A stretch of DNA of 64,000 nt. Source: Paenalkalicoccus suaedae (GTDB lineage Bacteria > Bacillota > Bacilli > Bacillales > Salisediminibacteriaceae). The stretch lies in NCBI RefSeq assembly GCF_006965545.2, contig NZ_CP041370.1, positions 1-64,000 of the forward strand, read 5' to 3'. The translations under genes and the position numbers were made by a program. The stretch's first letter is position 1. Each line of letters begins with the position of its first letter. This document shows, piece by piece, positions 26,024 through 34,349 of this stretch. The notes beneath the pieces were generated by a model. It was not told the DNA's origin. It did not search any database and saw only the letters and a program-made list of their open reading frames with translations.

Positions 26024-26263
26024 ATGCCGGATCTCAACATCAAAGGTCTTTCAAAAGATACAATGAATAGGCTTGCGGATAAAGCGAGGAAGGCAGGACT
26101 TTCTCAGCAAGAATACCTCCGCCAATTGCTTGATAAACATGTTGTTGCGGATGAAGTTGAGGGCGTGCGAAGCGAATTAGGAGAAGTCATTAAATCTGTA
26201 GCATTCGCCCTCGAACAAAACACCAAAGTACTTAACGAATTCATCAGAGTAAATGAAGGATAG
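26024..26263 (+). CDS. aux1: Auxiliary relaxosome protein, ribbon-helix-helix
   Basis: 79 residues from ATG behind AAAAGGAGCG. The N-terminal strand PDLNIKGLSK and two helices (TMNRLADKARKAGLSQQEYL) form a classic ribbon-helix-helix DNA-binding fold; the C-terminal half is helical for oligomerisation. It adjoins oriT. pLS20 is known to encode two such auxiliary proteins needed for conjugation, upstream of the relaxase; aux numbering is from memory. Confidence 0.8.
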   Translation: MPDLNIKGLSKDTMNRLADKARKAGLSQQEYLRQLLDKHVVADEVEGVRSELGEVIKSVAFALEQNTKVLNEFIRVNEG

Positions 26264-26445
26264 CGACCGATTGAGGACGCTGTCCTTATTTCTTTTTAAA
26301 GCAGCAAATAAGCTGGCCGCAGTGTTTAAAGCGCAAAGTCTTTTCTTTATTAAAGACCGTCTTTAAAAAGAAGGAAAAATGAGCTGCAAAGATCATTTTG
26401 TGCTGTCATGTGTAAAAAAGATATTAGAAAGTGAGGGTTAGATAT

Positions 26446-26889
26446 ATGGCAAAAGTAAAGAAGCATCTTACCTTTAGTGGTCCGACAGAATCACCGTATG
26501 GTATTGCTTATATTGAAAAAGAAATGAAAGCGAAGAATTGCTCAAAAATGAATGAAACAATTGAACTGATCTTTGCTGAACACGATGAAATGAAAGCGAG
26601 ATTATCAGAACAAGATGCACTTGTCGAGAAAATATTTCAGCGTTTTAAGAAGACGCTTGACGTTATCCGTGTGCGCGCCGGACACACCGATAAAAATGCT
26701 CAAATTAACTTAGAGCTTTGGAATGCATTTCTCATGGCCAACCCGTTACCTGTGACAGTTTTAACGGACCAGCATACCTCTGAGTCAGTATCGATGGCAA
26801 AAGAAAAAGTTAGTAATGACATTGCTACATTTAAGCAAAGGAAAGATGAACAGAAGGCTAAGCAGGAAATGCAGAAAGGTGAAAAATAA
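26446..26889 (+). CDS. aux2: Second auxiliary relaxosome protein
   Basis: 147 residues from ATG 26446 (GTGAGGG site); the frame is open from 26431. N-terminal KVKKHLTFSGPTESPY strand and helices fit a ribbon-helix-helix, followed by a coiled helical segment. Its stop overlaps the relaxase start (TAATG). Matches the second auxiliary protein of the pLS20 relaxosome. A 180-bp gap separates it from the first auxiliary gene. Confidence 0.75.
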   Translation: MAKVKKHLTFSGPTESPYGIAYIEKEMKAKNCSKMNETIELIFAEHDEMKARLSEQDALVEKIFQRFKKTLDVIRVRAGHTDKNAQINLELWNAFLMANPLPVTVLTDQHTSESVSMAKEKVSNDIATFKQRKDEQKAKQEMQKGEK

Positions 26890-28121
26890 TGGATTCTCCT
26901 GGCGTTGTATTAGTCTCTAAATATGTGTCGGGCAAATCAACAAAATTTTCGAAGTATGTCAATTATATCAATCGTGATGAAGCCGTCCGAACGGAGAAAT
27001 TTCAGACTTACAATGTAAATAAATTAGACGGATACAATCAATATATGGGGAACCCGGAAAAGAGCAGCGGGATCTTTACCCAGCACAAAGATAGCTTATC
27101 ACCAGTAGAAAAAAATCAGCTGAAGGAGATTTTCAGACAAGCACAAAAAAATGATTCAGTCATGTGGCAAGATGTCATAAGTTTCGATAACAAGTGGTTA
27201 GAAGAACGCGGGATTTATAACTCGCAAACTGGCTGGGTCAATGAAGGGGCAATTCAAAACTCTATTCGAAAAGGAATGGAAGTTTTATTAAGAGAAGAGC
27301 AGCTTGAACAAAGTGGCGTTTGGTCCGCAGCCATACATTACAACACTGATAATATCCATGTCCACATTGCGCTAGTTGAACCCAATCCGACAAAAGAGTA
27401 CGGCGTCTTTACGAACAAAAAAACAGGTGAGGTTTACCAGGCTCGGCGTGGGAATCGGAAATTAAAAACCCTGGATAAAATGAAAAGTAAGGTTGCAAAC
27501 ACCCTCATGGATCGGGACAAAGAACTTAGCAAAATATCACAGCTGATCCATGATCGTATTGCTCCTAAAGGACTTAAATTTCAGCCTAGATTGGATACAT
27601 ACATGACTAAGATGTATAACCATATCTACGAAAATCTGCCGGAAGACATGAGGCTGTGGAAATATAATAACAATGCTTTGAATAATATTCGGCCGGAGAT
27701 AGACAGTGTGATTACGATGTACATTCAAAAGTATCATCCTGAAGACTATAAAGAGCTGGATCAGTCGTTAAAAGAAGAAATGGAATTCAGAAAATCAGTA
27801 TACGGAGATGGACCAAAACAGGTAGAGAGATATAAAGAGTATAGGAAAAATAAACATAAAGAACTCTACACTAAATTAGGGAACTCCATGCTGAAGGAAA
27901 TGGCCGAAATACGTAGGCGTGAGTCGCAATCAAAACAAATGAATCGCTCAGGTACCTATGCTCCTAGTTCAGTATCAAATAGACAATGGGATACAAAGGG
28001 TAGGCGCATAAAAAGATCAGATATCAATAAAATCAAGCACGCTTTAGATAAAGATTATCAGAGCATGAAAAACATGCGTAAGTACCAACAAATGCAGTAT
28101 GAAATGGAACAGAGCCGGTAG
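26889..28121 (+). CDS. rel: MOB_L-family relaxase
   Basis: 410 residues, translationally coupled to the auxiliary gene. N-terminal relaxase domain with tyrosines in SKYVSGKSTKFSKYVNYI (~11-28) as candidate nucleophiles, and the metal-binding motif DNIHVHIALVEP (~154-165). The C-terminal half is helical and highly charged. pLS20 is the founding member of the MOB_L relaxases. It nicks oriT and pilots the strand. Which tyrosine acts is not decided by sequence alone. Confidence 0.88.
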   Translation: MDSPGVVLVSKYVSGKSTKFSKYVNYINRDEAVRTEKFQTYNVNKLDGYNQYMGNPEKSSGIFTQHKDSLSPVEKNQLKEIFRQAQKNDSVMWQDVISFDNKWLEERGIYNSQTGWVNEGAIQNSIRKGMEVLLREEQLEQSGVWSAAIHYNTDNIHVHIALVEPNPTKEYGVFTNKKTGEVYQARRGNRKLKTLDKMKSKVANTLMDRDKELSKISQLIHDRIAPKGLKFQPRLDTYMTKMYNHIYENLPEDMRLWKYNNNALNNIRPEIDSVITMYIQKYHPEDYKELDQSLKEEMEFRKSVYGDGPKQVERYKEYRKNKHKELYTKLGNSMLKEMAEIRRRESQSKQMNRSGTYAPSSVSNRQWDTKGRRIKRSDINKIKHALDKDYQSMKNMRKYQQMQYEMEQSR

Positions 28122-28151
28122 GCAATTCTGAAATTAAAGGAGAGGAAGCCA

Positions 28152-28622
28152 ATGATTTTTAAACTAGATCACTATATCAATGAAGAGAGAGATCCAGATT
28201 ATTTGCTTTTTATCGAAAAGGACATTGAACCTTCCCGATTTGAGGAAGAGCTTTTAAAGCTTATAGAGATAATTGGGTGTATTCATTTTAGATTTGAGCA
28301 GCTTGTTAGGGATGATATTTGTGTGGCAGGAAAAGATATAGTGTTCCTTCTTGAGAAGTATTATGGTTTCAAAAACGTAACGTCCGAATACATGTTGTTA
28401 GAAAAAGAAACAAGGCTGCCGCGTGAGGAATGGTATGTTTTTAATGAATTCAGAGTTGGCACTAACCAAGTGCCCGTGTTTCAAATAGATGTATATAAAG
28501 CGCGGGAAGCATGCTGCGGACCGGAATACAGAAATCTCATGATAAACAGGCTGCCACTTGATAAGGAATTCGATAATGATATTGAAAAGCTAGGAGCTTT
28601 TTATGTTGGTGAACAGCATTAA
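28152..28622 (+). CDS. Hypothetical protein downstream of the relaxase
   Basis: 156 residues from ATG behind AAGGAGAGGAAGCC. Acidic, soluble, with EEWYVFNEFRVGTNQVPVF (~96-114) and a Cys pair in REACCGPEYR. Family not recognised. Followed by a strong terminator. Confidence 0.65.
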   Translation: MIFKLDHYINEERDPDYLLFIEKDIEPSRFEEELLKLIEIIGCIHFRFEQLVRDDICVAGKDIVFLLEKYYGFKNVTSEYMLLEKETRLPREEWYVFNEFRVGTNQVPVFQIDVYKAREACCGPEYRNLMINRLPLDKEFDNDIEKLGAFYVGEQH

Positions 28623-28642
28623 AAATTAAAGAAAACACATGT

Positions 28643-28673
28643 GAGATCAGGATAAATCCTGGTCTTTTTTTTA
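28643..28673 (+). terminator. Terminator after the relaxosome genes
   Basis: Stem GATCAGGA/TCCTGGTC with a TAAA loop and eight T. Separates relaxosome genes from the primase-like gene. Confidence 0.8.
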
Positions 28674-28696
28674 TGACTATAAAAGGGGGAGTTTAA

Positions 28697-30076
28697 ATGC
28701 CTAGAGTAAGTGAAGATGTCATAAAACAAGCAGCTGCAGTTGATATTGTAGGCTTCTGTGAGGCCAATGGTTATGAGCTTGTTAAATTGAGCGATAGATG
28801 GTATCAGGGCGCTGAACACGATAGCTTAATGATTGATAAAGAGAAAAACAGCTTTCAGTGGTTTTCCCAGGGGAAGAACGGCAATTCAATTGATTTTGTT
28901 CGCACATTTTACGGAAAAAGCTTCCGTGATGCTGTATCAATGCTCACTGAAAAAGACTATAAGCATACAAAAGAAGTTAAAGAGCAGCCGCAAAAAGAAT
29001 TCGTTTATGACATCGTTCATGATAACTCCACAGAACAAGTCGAACGTTACTTGACTGAAGAAAGAGGCATCGATAAAGGAATAGTAAATGCACTAATAGC
29101 GAAAGGATTACTGAGACAGGATAAAAGAAAAAACTGTGTGTTTGTTTGGGGGAATACAGGCAAGCGTGTAGGTGCCGATCTTCAGGGTACCATTACAATG
29201 AATAAAGACGGAAAGAGAACGACATTTAAACAAATTAAACCCAATTCTCAGCGGAATTATGGCTTTAATGTCTCATTAGGCGTCCCTAAAAAACTTTATT
29301 TTTTTGAGGCACCTATTGATCTGTTAAGTTATTGGACAATGTATAAAGACCAATTATCTAATTGCCGTCTCATTTCAATGAATGGAGTGAAGAAAAACAC
29401 GGTTTTCAACCTGATAAAGCATACAATGAAATCCCGTGGTGTGGCTCCGACAGAAGGAGTATACTTCGGAGTTGATAATGACCATGCTGGCCACAAATTT
29501 ATGGATGAAATACGACAATATGAGTTTTCTGTTAAAGGGGAGGAAGTCAAATTTCATAACTTAATCCCGGCAGACAATCATATTCCCAAAGAATATTTAG
29601 AACTGTATCAAACATACGGCAGCCAATATGGGGTCGATTGGAAGTACCTAGCTGCTATTCATAAAGCTGAAACGAACCTTGGAAATACAAATGAGATTAC
29701 GAACGGTTATGGTTTTGGCAAGTATTTTGGTGCTAAACAGCTGCCTAGTGAAAAACCTTATGAGATCCAGGTGCCAATAGCAATAGAAGAAGCTGCCAGG
29801 GCGTTAAAAGCTAACACTATAGATGGAAAAACTGATATAGGATCAGTTTTAAAACAGGATGTAAAAGAGGTTGATCTGACTAATCAGGTGAAAATGCAAC
29901 AGAAAGTACAACTTTATTACGACAACTATAATGATCTAGGATATCTGCCGGTGGAAGAGGTTTCTAAGGATTGGAATGATGTGCTGAAGGTCCGTAGAGC
30001 TGCTTCAAAACATCGCGAAAAAACACATTCTCAAAAGCAACATAGGAGCAAAAAAAATATGCTTGTTAGGGGGTGA
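28697..30076 (+). CDS. DUF3991-Toprim primase-like protein with a C-terminal lysozyme-fold-like region
   Basis: 459 residues. An N-terminal primase-type domain (~8-90, WYQGAEHDSLMID, SFQWFSQGKNGNSIDFVR) is followed by a DUF3991-like segment (~115-180) and a Toprim domain (~195-300) with YFGVDNDHAG (~255-264) for metal binding. The last ~150 residues (from LYQTYGSQYGVDWKYLAAIH) resemble the start of lytic-transglycosylase-like domains, which is unusual in a primase. It could prime synthesis of the transferred strand in the recipient. The terminal domain call is tentative. Confidence 0.75.
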   Translation: MPRVSEDVIKQAAAVDIVGFCEANGYELVKLSDRWYQGAEHDSLMIDKEKNSFQWFSQGKNGNSIDFVRTFYGKSFRDAVSMLTEKDYKHTKEVKEQPQKEFVYDIVHDNSTEQVERYLTEERGIDKGIVNALIAKGLLRQDKRKNCVFVWGNTGKRVGADLQGTITMNKDGKRTTFKQIKPNSQRNYGFNVSLGVPKKLYFFEAPIDLLSYWTMYKDQLSNCRLISMNGVKKNTVFNLIKHTMKSRGVAPTEGVYFGVDNDHAGHKFMDEIRQYEFSVKGEEVKFHNLIPADNHIPKEYLELYQTYGSQYGVDWKYLAAIHKAETNLGNTNEITNGYGFGKYFGAKQLPSEKPYEIQVPIAIEEAARALKANTIDGKTDIGSVLKQDVKEVDLTNQVKMQQKVQLYYDNYNDLGYLPVEEVSKDWNDVLKVRRAASKHREKTHSQKQHRSKKNMLVRG

Positions 30077-30125
30077 TAAAACACCGATTTACCTGAATTA
30101 ATCAAGGGAAAAAAAGGCTAAAAGG

Positions 30126-30154
30126 TATCTTCAGTATCGCTAAAATGGTATAAT
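30126..30154 (+). promoter_or_regulatory. Promoter of the MazEF-type toxin-antitoxin pair
   Basis: An extended -10 TGGTATAAT (30146-30154) with a weak -35 (TATCTT, 30126-30131) lies 29 bp before the antitoxin ATG. It would allow expression independent of the conjugation operon. Confidence 0.6.
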
Positions 30155-30182
30155 ATATTATAGAGAAAGGGAGGTCAATTGT

Positions 30183-30338
30183 ATGGAAAAAATAAAAACA
30201 ATTGAGCAAGCTCGTGAGAAAATGAAAGAACTGCTGGCTGACCCCCAATATAATCGTCCGGAGAACTACCCGGAACGAAACGCTGACGGGACTATCCTGT
30301 TAGATGAAAATAATGAACTTCACCAGGAATTAAGATAA
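30183..30338 (+). CDS. Small antitoxin of a MazEF/PemIK-type pair
   Basis: 51 residues from ATG behind GGGAGGTCAATTGT. Helical, charged start (EKIKTIEQAREKMKELL) and an acidic extended end (GTILLDENNELHQELR). The toxin gene begins with TTG on the base after this stop. The order (small antitoxin, then PemK-like toxin), coupling and own promoter support a type II module. The antitoxin family itself is not recognised. Confidence 0.7.
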   Translation: MEKIKTIEQAREKMKELLADPQYNRPENYPERNADGTILLDENNELHQELR

Positions 30339-30851
30339 TTGGCTGAAACAGATCCAAAAAAATTAGAGCTAGGCAATATACATTTAGCGATAACTGAATT
30401 TAGAGATGGGACAGGTCGTAAAGCGCGGCCTGTCCTTGTTTTAGGTTCAAAGAAATCCATTGAAGGTGCTTTCGAGCCTGAAGTCCTGATCGGGTACATC
30501 ACATCTAATAATAACAATAAGAATTTCTCCAAGTTTAAGTATCCGATTGCTGACTGGAAAGCAGCTGGTTTGGATAAGGAATCATGGGTTGTTTTGCAGG
30601 AACGGGAACTCAAATGGATGAATCACGAGAAGGATTTTCTTAAACACATCGGATTGCTGACGGAACGTGATACAATAGGCGTCCTGAATAAATTTATGGA
30701 AGTCCGAGAATTAGAACAGTCATTAAAGCAAGAGGCTGAAAAATCTAAGCCGCAACCTCGAAAGGGTAAGATGCAAGTGACTATTCAAGAGAATCCTACA
30801 TTGAAGCGCAGTAGTCCAAGCGCACAACGAAGAAACAGCAGAGAACGGTAA
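30339..30851 (+). CDS. PemK/MazF-family toxin-like protein
   Basis: 170 residues from TTG immediately after the antitoxin stop. The N-terminus LGNIHLAITEFRDGTGRKAR followed by PVLVLGSKK is the MazF/PemK signature (first strand, RP.LVL). The middle part (WVVLQERELKWMNHEKDFL) is compatible with the MazF fold; the ~40-residue C-terminal tail is basic and extra. Such toxins are endoribonucleases that stabilise plasmids. A strong terminator follows. Confidence 0.75.
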   Translation: MAETDPKKLELGNIHLAITEFRDGTGRKARPVLVLGSKKSIEGAFEPEVLIGYITSNNNNKNFSKFKYPIADWKAAGLDKESWVVLQERELKWMNHEKDFLKHIGLLTERDTIGVLNKFMEVRELEQSLKQEAEKSKPQPRKGKMQVTIQENPTLKRSSPSAQRRNSRER

Positions 30852-30866
30852 TTTTTTTTGAAGACA

Positions 30867-30898
30867 AGCTCCCTCACTTCAGGGAGCTTTTTTATTTT
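30867..30898 (+). terminator. Terminator after the toxin gene
   Basis: Stem AGCTCCCT/AGGGAGCT with a short loop and a T-rich tail. Confidence 0.8.
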
Positions 30899-30912
30899 TC
30901 TTATTGTATTAA

Positions 30913-31010
30913 ATGCTGCCGGTTGCGGAAACCCAGGAAGCCAGGTGCGTTGCGCCGATGATGCGGAAGCTGAAGAAGTGCCAGTGATCCAGGAGCGAGA
31001 GGATAAATAA
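30913..31010. repeat. Dispersed GC-rich repeat, copy 1
   Basis: A GC-rich block in a non-coding gap contains CTGCCGGTTGCGGAAACCCA, then GGAAGCCAGGTGCG, GCTGAAGAAG and CCAGGAGCGA. The same words in the same order recur at 37867-37996 and, twice in tandem, at 57600-57815. Unlike the AT-rich surroundings. Origin unknown. Confidence 0.7.
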
Positions 31011-31068
31011 CTTATAGAGCTGAATATTCTCGGACACATTCTTTCAGCTAAAGAAGGGAGATAAAAAG

Positions 31069-31416
31069 TTGGTAAATAAAGAAGTAAGTATAAGTGATGA
31101 ACAATTAAAGCGTATAGGGCTAGACTTATTAAATTTTGGTCTCGTATATATCCGTTCAATATCAGGTGCTGGACATTTTCCTAAAAGGGAACAAGCAATA
31201 GTAAATGATGTGTGTTATAGGATGTCGGATGCTTTGCATAATCTCCCTGAGCACTTAATTTATTTTAATCGCTTGTTAATACTTGACGAATTAGAGAAAC
31301 TGGCACTAACCGTTTCTCGTATTCCTAAAACAAATATAGTTCAAAATCCGACTCTACAGTTAATAGTTGAAAAAATAAAGCTGTTGTCTGGAGATTCTTG
31401 TTGCAACACTCAATAA
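31069..31416 (+). CDS. Hypothetical soluble protein
   Basis: 115 residues from TTG behind AAGGGAGATAA. Helical, with no membrane segment; KREQAIVNDVCYRMSDALHN (~45-64) and LDELEKLALTVSRIPKT. Family not recognised. Isolated between the toxin-antitoxin module and the type I toxin locus. Confidence 0.6.
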   Translation: MVNKEVSISDEQLKRIGLDLLNFGLVYIRSISGAGHFPKREQAIVNDVCYRMSDALHNLPEHLIYFNRLLILDELEKLALTVSRIPKTNIVQNPTLQLIVEKIKLLSGDSCCNTQ

Positions 31417-31555
31417 CAAGTGCCCTTATTTTGTTACTTTTTTTATCATTTTGTTGTTTGCATTGCAAACTGAATATACTGAGTATATACTGGTTATATA
31501 ATTTATACGTTAGTCATCTATATGATGACCAATGTAAAAAAAACAGATGTTTTTG

Positions 31556-31592
31556 CATAAAAAAATACCGGAGTGCGCCAACACTCCGGTCT
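31556..31592 (-). terminator. Terminator of the type I toxin transcript
   Basis: On the minus strand, stem ACCGGAGTG/CACTCCGGT with a 6-nt loop followed by seven T. It ends leftward transcripts from the toxin at 31678-31788. Confidence 0.8.
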
Positions 31593-31677
31593 GTACACAA
31601 GCTGTCCTTAAGGGGCTGGCTCGAGTATTTTTCCTAATAGACTTATCCCTTTAACTTTTCCAGAGCTCAAGGGAGGT

Positions 31678-31788
31678 CTATTTTTTGTTTTTTAAAGTCA
31701 ACACGGCAACAATTAAAGAGCCCAAACCAATTAATGATGATTGGAAGCTAATAAATACCATTAGAGCTTGATAAGCTTCAGTTGACAT
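31678..31788 (-). CDS. Type I toxin, short holin-like peptide (TxpA/BsrG class)
   Basis: 36 residues from ATG behind AAAGGGGGTGATAAA. STEAYQALMVFISFQSS, a hydrophobic helix and a LTLKNKK end are the pattern of Bacillus type I toxins. A leftward promoter (TGCTATACT, -10 at 31899-31904) and terminator (31556-31592) define an mRNA of about 340 nt. An opposing rightward terminator at 31858-31892 implies an antisense RNA over the 5' end. Confidence 0.8.
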   Translation of the reverse strand: MSTEAYQALMVFISFQSSLIGLGSLIVAVLTLKNKK

Positions 31789-31796
31789 TTTATCAC

Positions 31797-31892
31797 CCCC
31801 TTTCAGGGGCCAGCAGATCGCTATTGAGATACACGGCAAATGTACAGGAATAATATACACTAGACAACCATATTGTGGTTGTCTTTTTTTGT
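31797..31892 (+). ncRNA. Probable antisense antitoxin RNA
   Basis: The stem AGACAACCA/GGTTGTCT (from 31862) with a TATTG loop and seven T forms a rightward terminator overlapping the 5' end of the toxin mRNA. The promoter is unclear; TTGATA with TATCAC (31770-31798) would start near 31805. The location fits a cis-encoded RNA antitoxin. The 5' end is a guess. Confidence 0.45.
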
Positions 31893-32020
31893 ATCTTAAG
31901 TATAGCAAGCTATGGCAAAAACACAATATATAGATTAGTGTTTTCACAAATTAAAGAAGCATTTCTCACTTTCATATAAAGACAATAAGAGCTTCTCATC
32001 TATTTATTTTAGCATGGTCA

Positions 32021-32049
32021 TTGTCCCACCGTATAAAGTTCTTTATAAT
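32021..32049 (+). promoter_or_regulatory. Promoter of rok
   Basis: TTGTCC (32021-32026), 17 bp, TATAAT (32044-32049), 50 bp before the rok ATG. The rest of the 311-bp gap left of it holds the toxin promoter and AT-rich DNA. Confidence 0.75.
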
Positions 32050-32099
32050 TTGATCTTCTTTCAAGACTGCCGATATCTTTAGATAAAGGAGAGATATAA

Positions 32100-32498
32100 A
32101 TGCTTACAGAAAGACAAGCGTTGCAAGATCGTCTGGAAAAAATAGACAAAGATGAAATCACTTTGATCAAGGAGTATCAGAAACAACGAAATCAGATTTT
32201 TGAGCGTCTTAGAGAAATCGATAGAGAAGAATATAAAAACCTTCCTGATCTTAAACAATTAGCCTCGCTAGAAATTCATCAAAAGTCAAAACCTGAAAGA
32301 GACATAAGAAAACATGTTGCCGTTAATATTTTGAAAGTCAATCCAGACGGTTTGTCTGCTGATGAACTTAGGAGTAAGATTGAGAAAGAGACAAATATGC
32401 AAATACTTAACATGACAAATTTTATGAGATCAATTATGGAGAAAAATCCTTCAGTAAAAAAACCACGAAGAGGTTATTATAGATTCGAAGAAATGTAA
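32100..32498 (+). CDS. rok: Rok-type repressor of competence
   Basis: 132 residues from ATG behind AAAGGAGAGAT. The N-terminal coiled coil (LTERQALQDRLEKIDKDE..., EYQKQRNQIFERLREID) and the C-terminal winged-helix-like AT-groove domain with NMTNFMRSIMEKNPSVKKP align with chromosomal Rok, but the linker is much shorter. The pLS20-borne Rok represses comK and blocks competence of the host. It has its own promoter and terminator, so it is expressed independently of the conjugation operon. Confidence 0.9.
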   Translation: MLTERQALQDRLEKIDKDEITLIKEYQKQRNQIFERLREIDREEYKNLPDLKQLASLEIHQKSKPERDIRKHVAVNILKVNPDGLSADELRSKIEKETNMQILNMTNFMRSIMEKNPSVKKPRRGYYRFEEM

Positions 32499-32638
32499 CA
32501 CAATGTTATTGTGTTACATTTTCAAAAGAGTGCTAATCCCTTATGTACCAAGGGGTTAGCACTCTTTTTTTTTTGAAAAAGTTAAAATAAAGTATAAAAA
32601 TGTAACACAACATATGTTATAATGATATTGTGTTACAT
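32495..32638. promoter_or_regulatory. Paired TGTAACACAA inverted repeats around a promoter
   Basis: TGTAACACAA/TTGTGTTACA arms occur at 32496-32520 (5-nt spacer) and again at 32601-32638 (17-nt spacer). The second pair encloses an extended -10 TGTTATAAT (32615-32623). The symmetry suggests operators of a dimeric regulator acting on the promoter of the 32667 gene and ssb. Confidence 0.6.
32528..32574 (+). terminator. Terminator of rok
   Basis: A 13-bp stem GAGTGCTAATCCC/GGGGTTAGCACTC with an 11-nt loop and nine or more T. Confidence 0.85.
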
Positions 32639-32666
32639 TTTCAAAAAGAGGAAAAGGGGTGAAAAA

Positions 32667-32960
32667 ATGGATGTTCAGTATTGGGAAGTGAATGTTAGTC
32701 GTAAAGAAGCTGCTACCAGGATTGCGGAGAAACTTAACAAGGTTAAGTTTTTGTTTGACGCTGGGATTTCTGATACTCCAAGAGGAAAGTGTCTCTACAT
32801 AAAATTTGATGATTGGCACCTGGAATATACCGAAAAAACAAGAAATGGAATGATGCTTTTTCTCAATCAGTTAAATAGCATGATAAGAGATAAATCATTG
32901 GTTGCTGGGTTTATAAATGATCTGAACATTATAGATTTGGAGGGGAAGATTAAATGTTGA
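32667..32960 (+). CDS. Small protein encoded upstream of ssb
   Basis: 97 residues from ATG 32667 behind AAAAGGGGTG; the upstream frame extension crosses the operator. Soluble; [20 protein letters not shown] start. It overlaps the ssb start by 7 nt, so the two are co-translated. Family not recognised; a role alongside single-stranded DNA handling is inferred from coupling. Confidence 0.65.
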   Translation: MDVQYWEVNVSRKEAATRIAEKLNKVKFLFDAGISDTPRGKCLYIKFDDWHLEYTEKTRNGMMLFLNQLNSMIRDKSLVAGFINDLNIIDLEGKIKC

Positions 32961-33424
32961 ATAGAGTAGTTCTAGTAGGAAGATTAACAAAGGACCCTGA
33001 TCTTCGGTATACCCCACATGGAACACCGGTCGTCACTTTTACTTTGGCTGTGAATCGTACATTTACAAACCAATCCGGTCAACGTGATGCAGATTTTATA
33101 AATTGTGTGGCATGGAGAAGGACAGCTGAGAATGTTGCTAATTTTTTAAAGAAAGGCAGTATGGCAGGAGTTGATGGCCGTCTTCAGACTCGCACTTATG
33201 ATAATAACCAGGGGCAACGTGTTTGGGTAACTGAGGTGTTAGCTGATTCCGTTCAGTTTTTAGAATCCAAGAACAAGAATCAGAATGAGACCAACCCTGG
33301 ATACGATCAAGGATTTAAAGGTCAAAGTAACAGCCGGGAAGGTTTTGCTGATGTTGGTGTGGGGAGAGATCCATTCACAGGTGGAAAGCCTATTGATGTT
33401 AGTGATGATGACCTTCCTTTTTAA
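32954..33424 (+). CDS. ssb: Single-stranded DNA-binding protein
   Basis: 156 residues. [20 protein letters not shown], then [28 protein letters not shown] and [13 protein letters not shown] are the standard SSB OB-fold; a flexible Gly/Asn/Gln linker ends in the acidic tip DDDLPF. Full length. It would protect the transferred strand on arrival. Confidence 0.95.
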   Translation: MLNRVVLVGRLTKDPDLRYTPHGTPVVTFTLAVNRTFTNQSGQRDADFINCVAWRRTAENVANFLKKGSMAGVDGRLQTRTYDNNQGQRVWVTEVLADSVQFLESKNKNQNETNPGYDQGFKGQSNSREGFADVGVGRDPFTGGKPIDVSDDDLPF

Positions 33425-33448
33425 TGACACGAAAGGAGAATTTAGACC

Positions 33449-33898
33449 ATGAGAGAATATTTATCGTTTACCGGTATTTGCATTGCTTTTCTAATGTTTT
33501 TGTATGTGGGTTTCTATTGGATGGTACATGAGACTGACGAGACCCTTACAAAGATGGATAAAGATATCAATAGTCTTATAGAAAAGGCAGCTGAAGAAGC
33601 AAGAATTGAGAAAGAAAAAGTGTTAAAGAAGGGGAAGAAGCTGGATGCTTTAGTGATTGACAAATATTCTACTACAGATTCGAGTATGGATTTTACCGTA
33701 ACACCGGTTGTTATAGGTGGTGGAATTTATATGATGTCTGGAGCTACACCAGGAGTAACAACTGAGAATTATTACATTAAAATTTATGCAGACGAAAAAA
33801 ATTATGACATAACTGTTCCTAAAGAAGTTTACGATCAAAAACAAGTTGGGCTAAGAATACCGATTAAACTTTATAAGGATAAAATCGAACTACTATAA
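33449..33898 (+). CDS. Single-pass membrane protein
   Basis: 149 residues from ATG behind GAAAGGAGAA. An N-terminal membrane helix (~8-26), a charged helical linker, and a C-terminal beta domain with two-strand repeats (YYIKIYADEKNYDITVPKEV). Family not recognised. A gap of 110 bp after it holds GGGCTGCTTCAGCCC (33945-33962 area) and other small hairpins. Confidence 0.65.
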   Translation: MREYLSFTGICIAFLMFLYVGFYWMVHETDETLTKMDKDINSLIEKAAEEARIEKEKVLKKGKKLDALVIDKYSTTDSSMDFTVTPVVIGGGIYMMSGATPGVTTENYYIKIYADEKNYDITVPKEVYDQKQVGLRIPIKLYKDKIELL

Positions 33899-34012
33899 CC
33901 CTCCGGGATCAGTCGCCAAACAGGAATCCCGAAGAGTTAAGGAAATGGGGCTGCTTCAGCCCTTAATTAAGTATAAATTATTAAGCAATCGTTGAAAATA
34001 GGAGGCGCTGTT

Positions 34013-34228
34013 ATGGAAAGAAAAGAGAAAAATTTTTTAGGATTTACCGTAAGTATTGTTGTTGGTGCTATTGTGGCCTCTTTATGCATAATTCAAGCGA
34101 TTTTCCCAAATGAATTTAAGGCATTCTTCATTCAACATTCTATTTTCTTTAATATTATGGGTGGATTCCTTGTATTTATTGTTGCCGTGATACTAGGGTT
34201 TGTAACCTTTATAAACGGAAGATACTAA
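34013..34228 (+). CDS. Small membrane protein
   Basis: 71 residues from ATG 34013 behind AGGAGGCG; the frame is open from 33992. Two membrane helices (~10-29 and ~47-67). Family not recognised. Confidence 0.6.
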   Translation: MERKEKNFLGFTVSIVVGAIVASLCIIQAIFPNEFKAFFIQHSIFFNIMGGFLVFIVAVILGFVTFINGRY

Positions 34229-34349
34229 CAGGCGGGGATATTGAAAAAACTGTTCAACTAACAGCAGCACTATTACAATAGAAGTAATGCAAAAAGGACT
34301 GTGAATTTAGATTTCACATGACTTAATTTAAAACGAAGAGGTAATTTGT

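Noticed and set aside
25769..26066. Several 60-75 codon ORFs across oriT
   Set aside because: No ribosome sites; the region is better explained by transfer-origin dyads.
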